A stretch of DNA of 5,574 bases from 2-01-FULL-45-10 sp964450115. GTDB lineage: Bacteria > Omnitrophota > Gorgyraeia > 2-01-FULL-45-10. This document shows positions 5,560 to 5,574 of the stretch, piece after piece (the stretch's first letter is position 1; each line of letters opens with the position of its first letter). The DNA lies in the NCBI GenBank assembly GCA_964450115.1, contig CAYVCD010000086.1, positions 1-5,574 on the forward strand, given 5' to 3'. The notes under the pieces were generated by a model. That model did no database searches. It was not told where the DNA came from and worked only from the letters and a program-made list of their open reading frames with translations. Made by a program: the position numbers and the translations under genes.

Positions 5560-5574
5560 CAAGTTTTTTAGTAC

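Noticed and set aside
5551..5574. The 3' end of a gene upstream of the HD-GYP gene on the minus strand
   Set aside because: Two frames are open into the edge (one ending ...KNLKG at 5551, one ending ...LERVIDVHT inside the HD-GYP start), but there are too few codons to choose either or to show that a gene exists.

Overview
The window looks like ordinary chromosomal backbone of a free-living bacterium. Protein style, moderate base composition with many ATA isoleucine codons, the long-loop zinc-type ribosomal protein bL28 and a CCTG/CAGG palindromic terminator suggest an uncultivated lineage such as Omnitrophota. That assignment is an inference from general resemblance and was not tested. No phage, transposon, CRISPR, tRNA or rRNA sequence was recognised.

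Layout. Bases 1-3195 hold a tightly packed minus-strand cluster read from right to left: recG (branched-DNA helicase), rsmD (16S rRNA G966 methyltransferase), coaD (phosphopantetheine adenylyltransferase) and the first 19 codons of a probable pta (phosphate acetyltransferase) that leaves the window at base 1. recG and rsmD abut with no gap, rsmD and coaD overlap by 4 bases (ATGA), and 14 bases with a clear Shine-Dalgarno separate coaD from pta. This recG-rsmD-coaD-(pta) order resembles that of Clostridia and Thermotogae, and rpmB divergent from the recG cluster is also reminiscent of Firmicutes.

From a 50-base divergent spacer, rpmB (bL28) runs on the plus strand. Its leader can form a hairpin that pairs part of the ribosome binding site. 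rpmB is followed by a strong rho-independent terminator built on a perfect 20-bp palindrome. Next comes a near-consensus extended -10 promoter driving a 183-residue XRE-cupin regulator. Evenly spaced TCAA/TTGA half-sites around its -35 box could be an operator. The regulator converges, 12 bases apart, on a minus-strand GAF/HD-GYP protein with a complete c-di-GMP phosphodiesterase metal site, whose start lies near the right edge.

Functionally the left cluster is housekeeping: DNA repair, ribosome maturation, CoA synthesis and acetyl-CoA/acetyl phosphate metabolism. The right half is signalling and regulation: a probably ligand-sensing regulator and a c-di-GMP hydrolase. Nothing in the sequence links these last two except their adjacency. 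I see no convincing novel multi-gene system. The most notable signals are the short regulatory structures at 3218-3240, 3525-3557 and 3565-3592.
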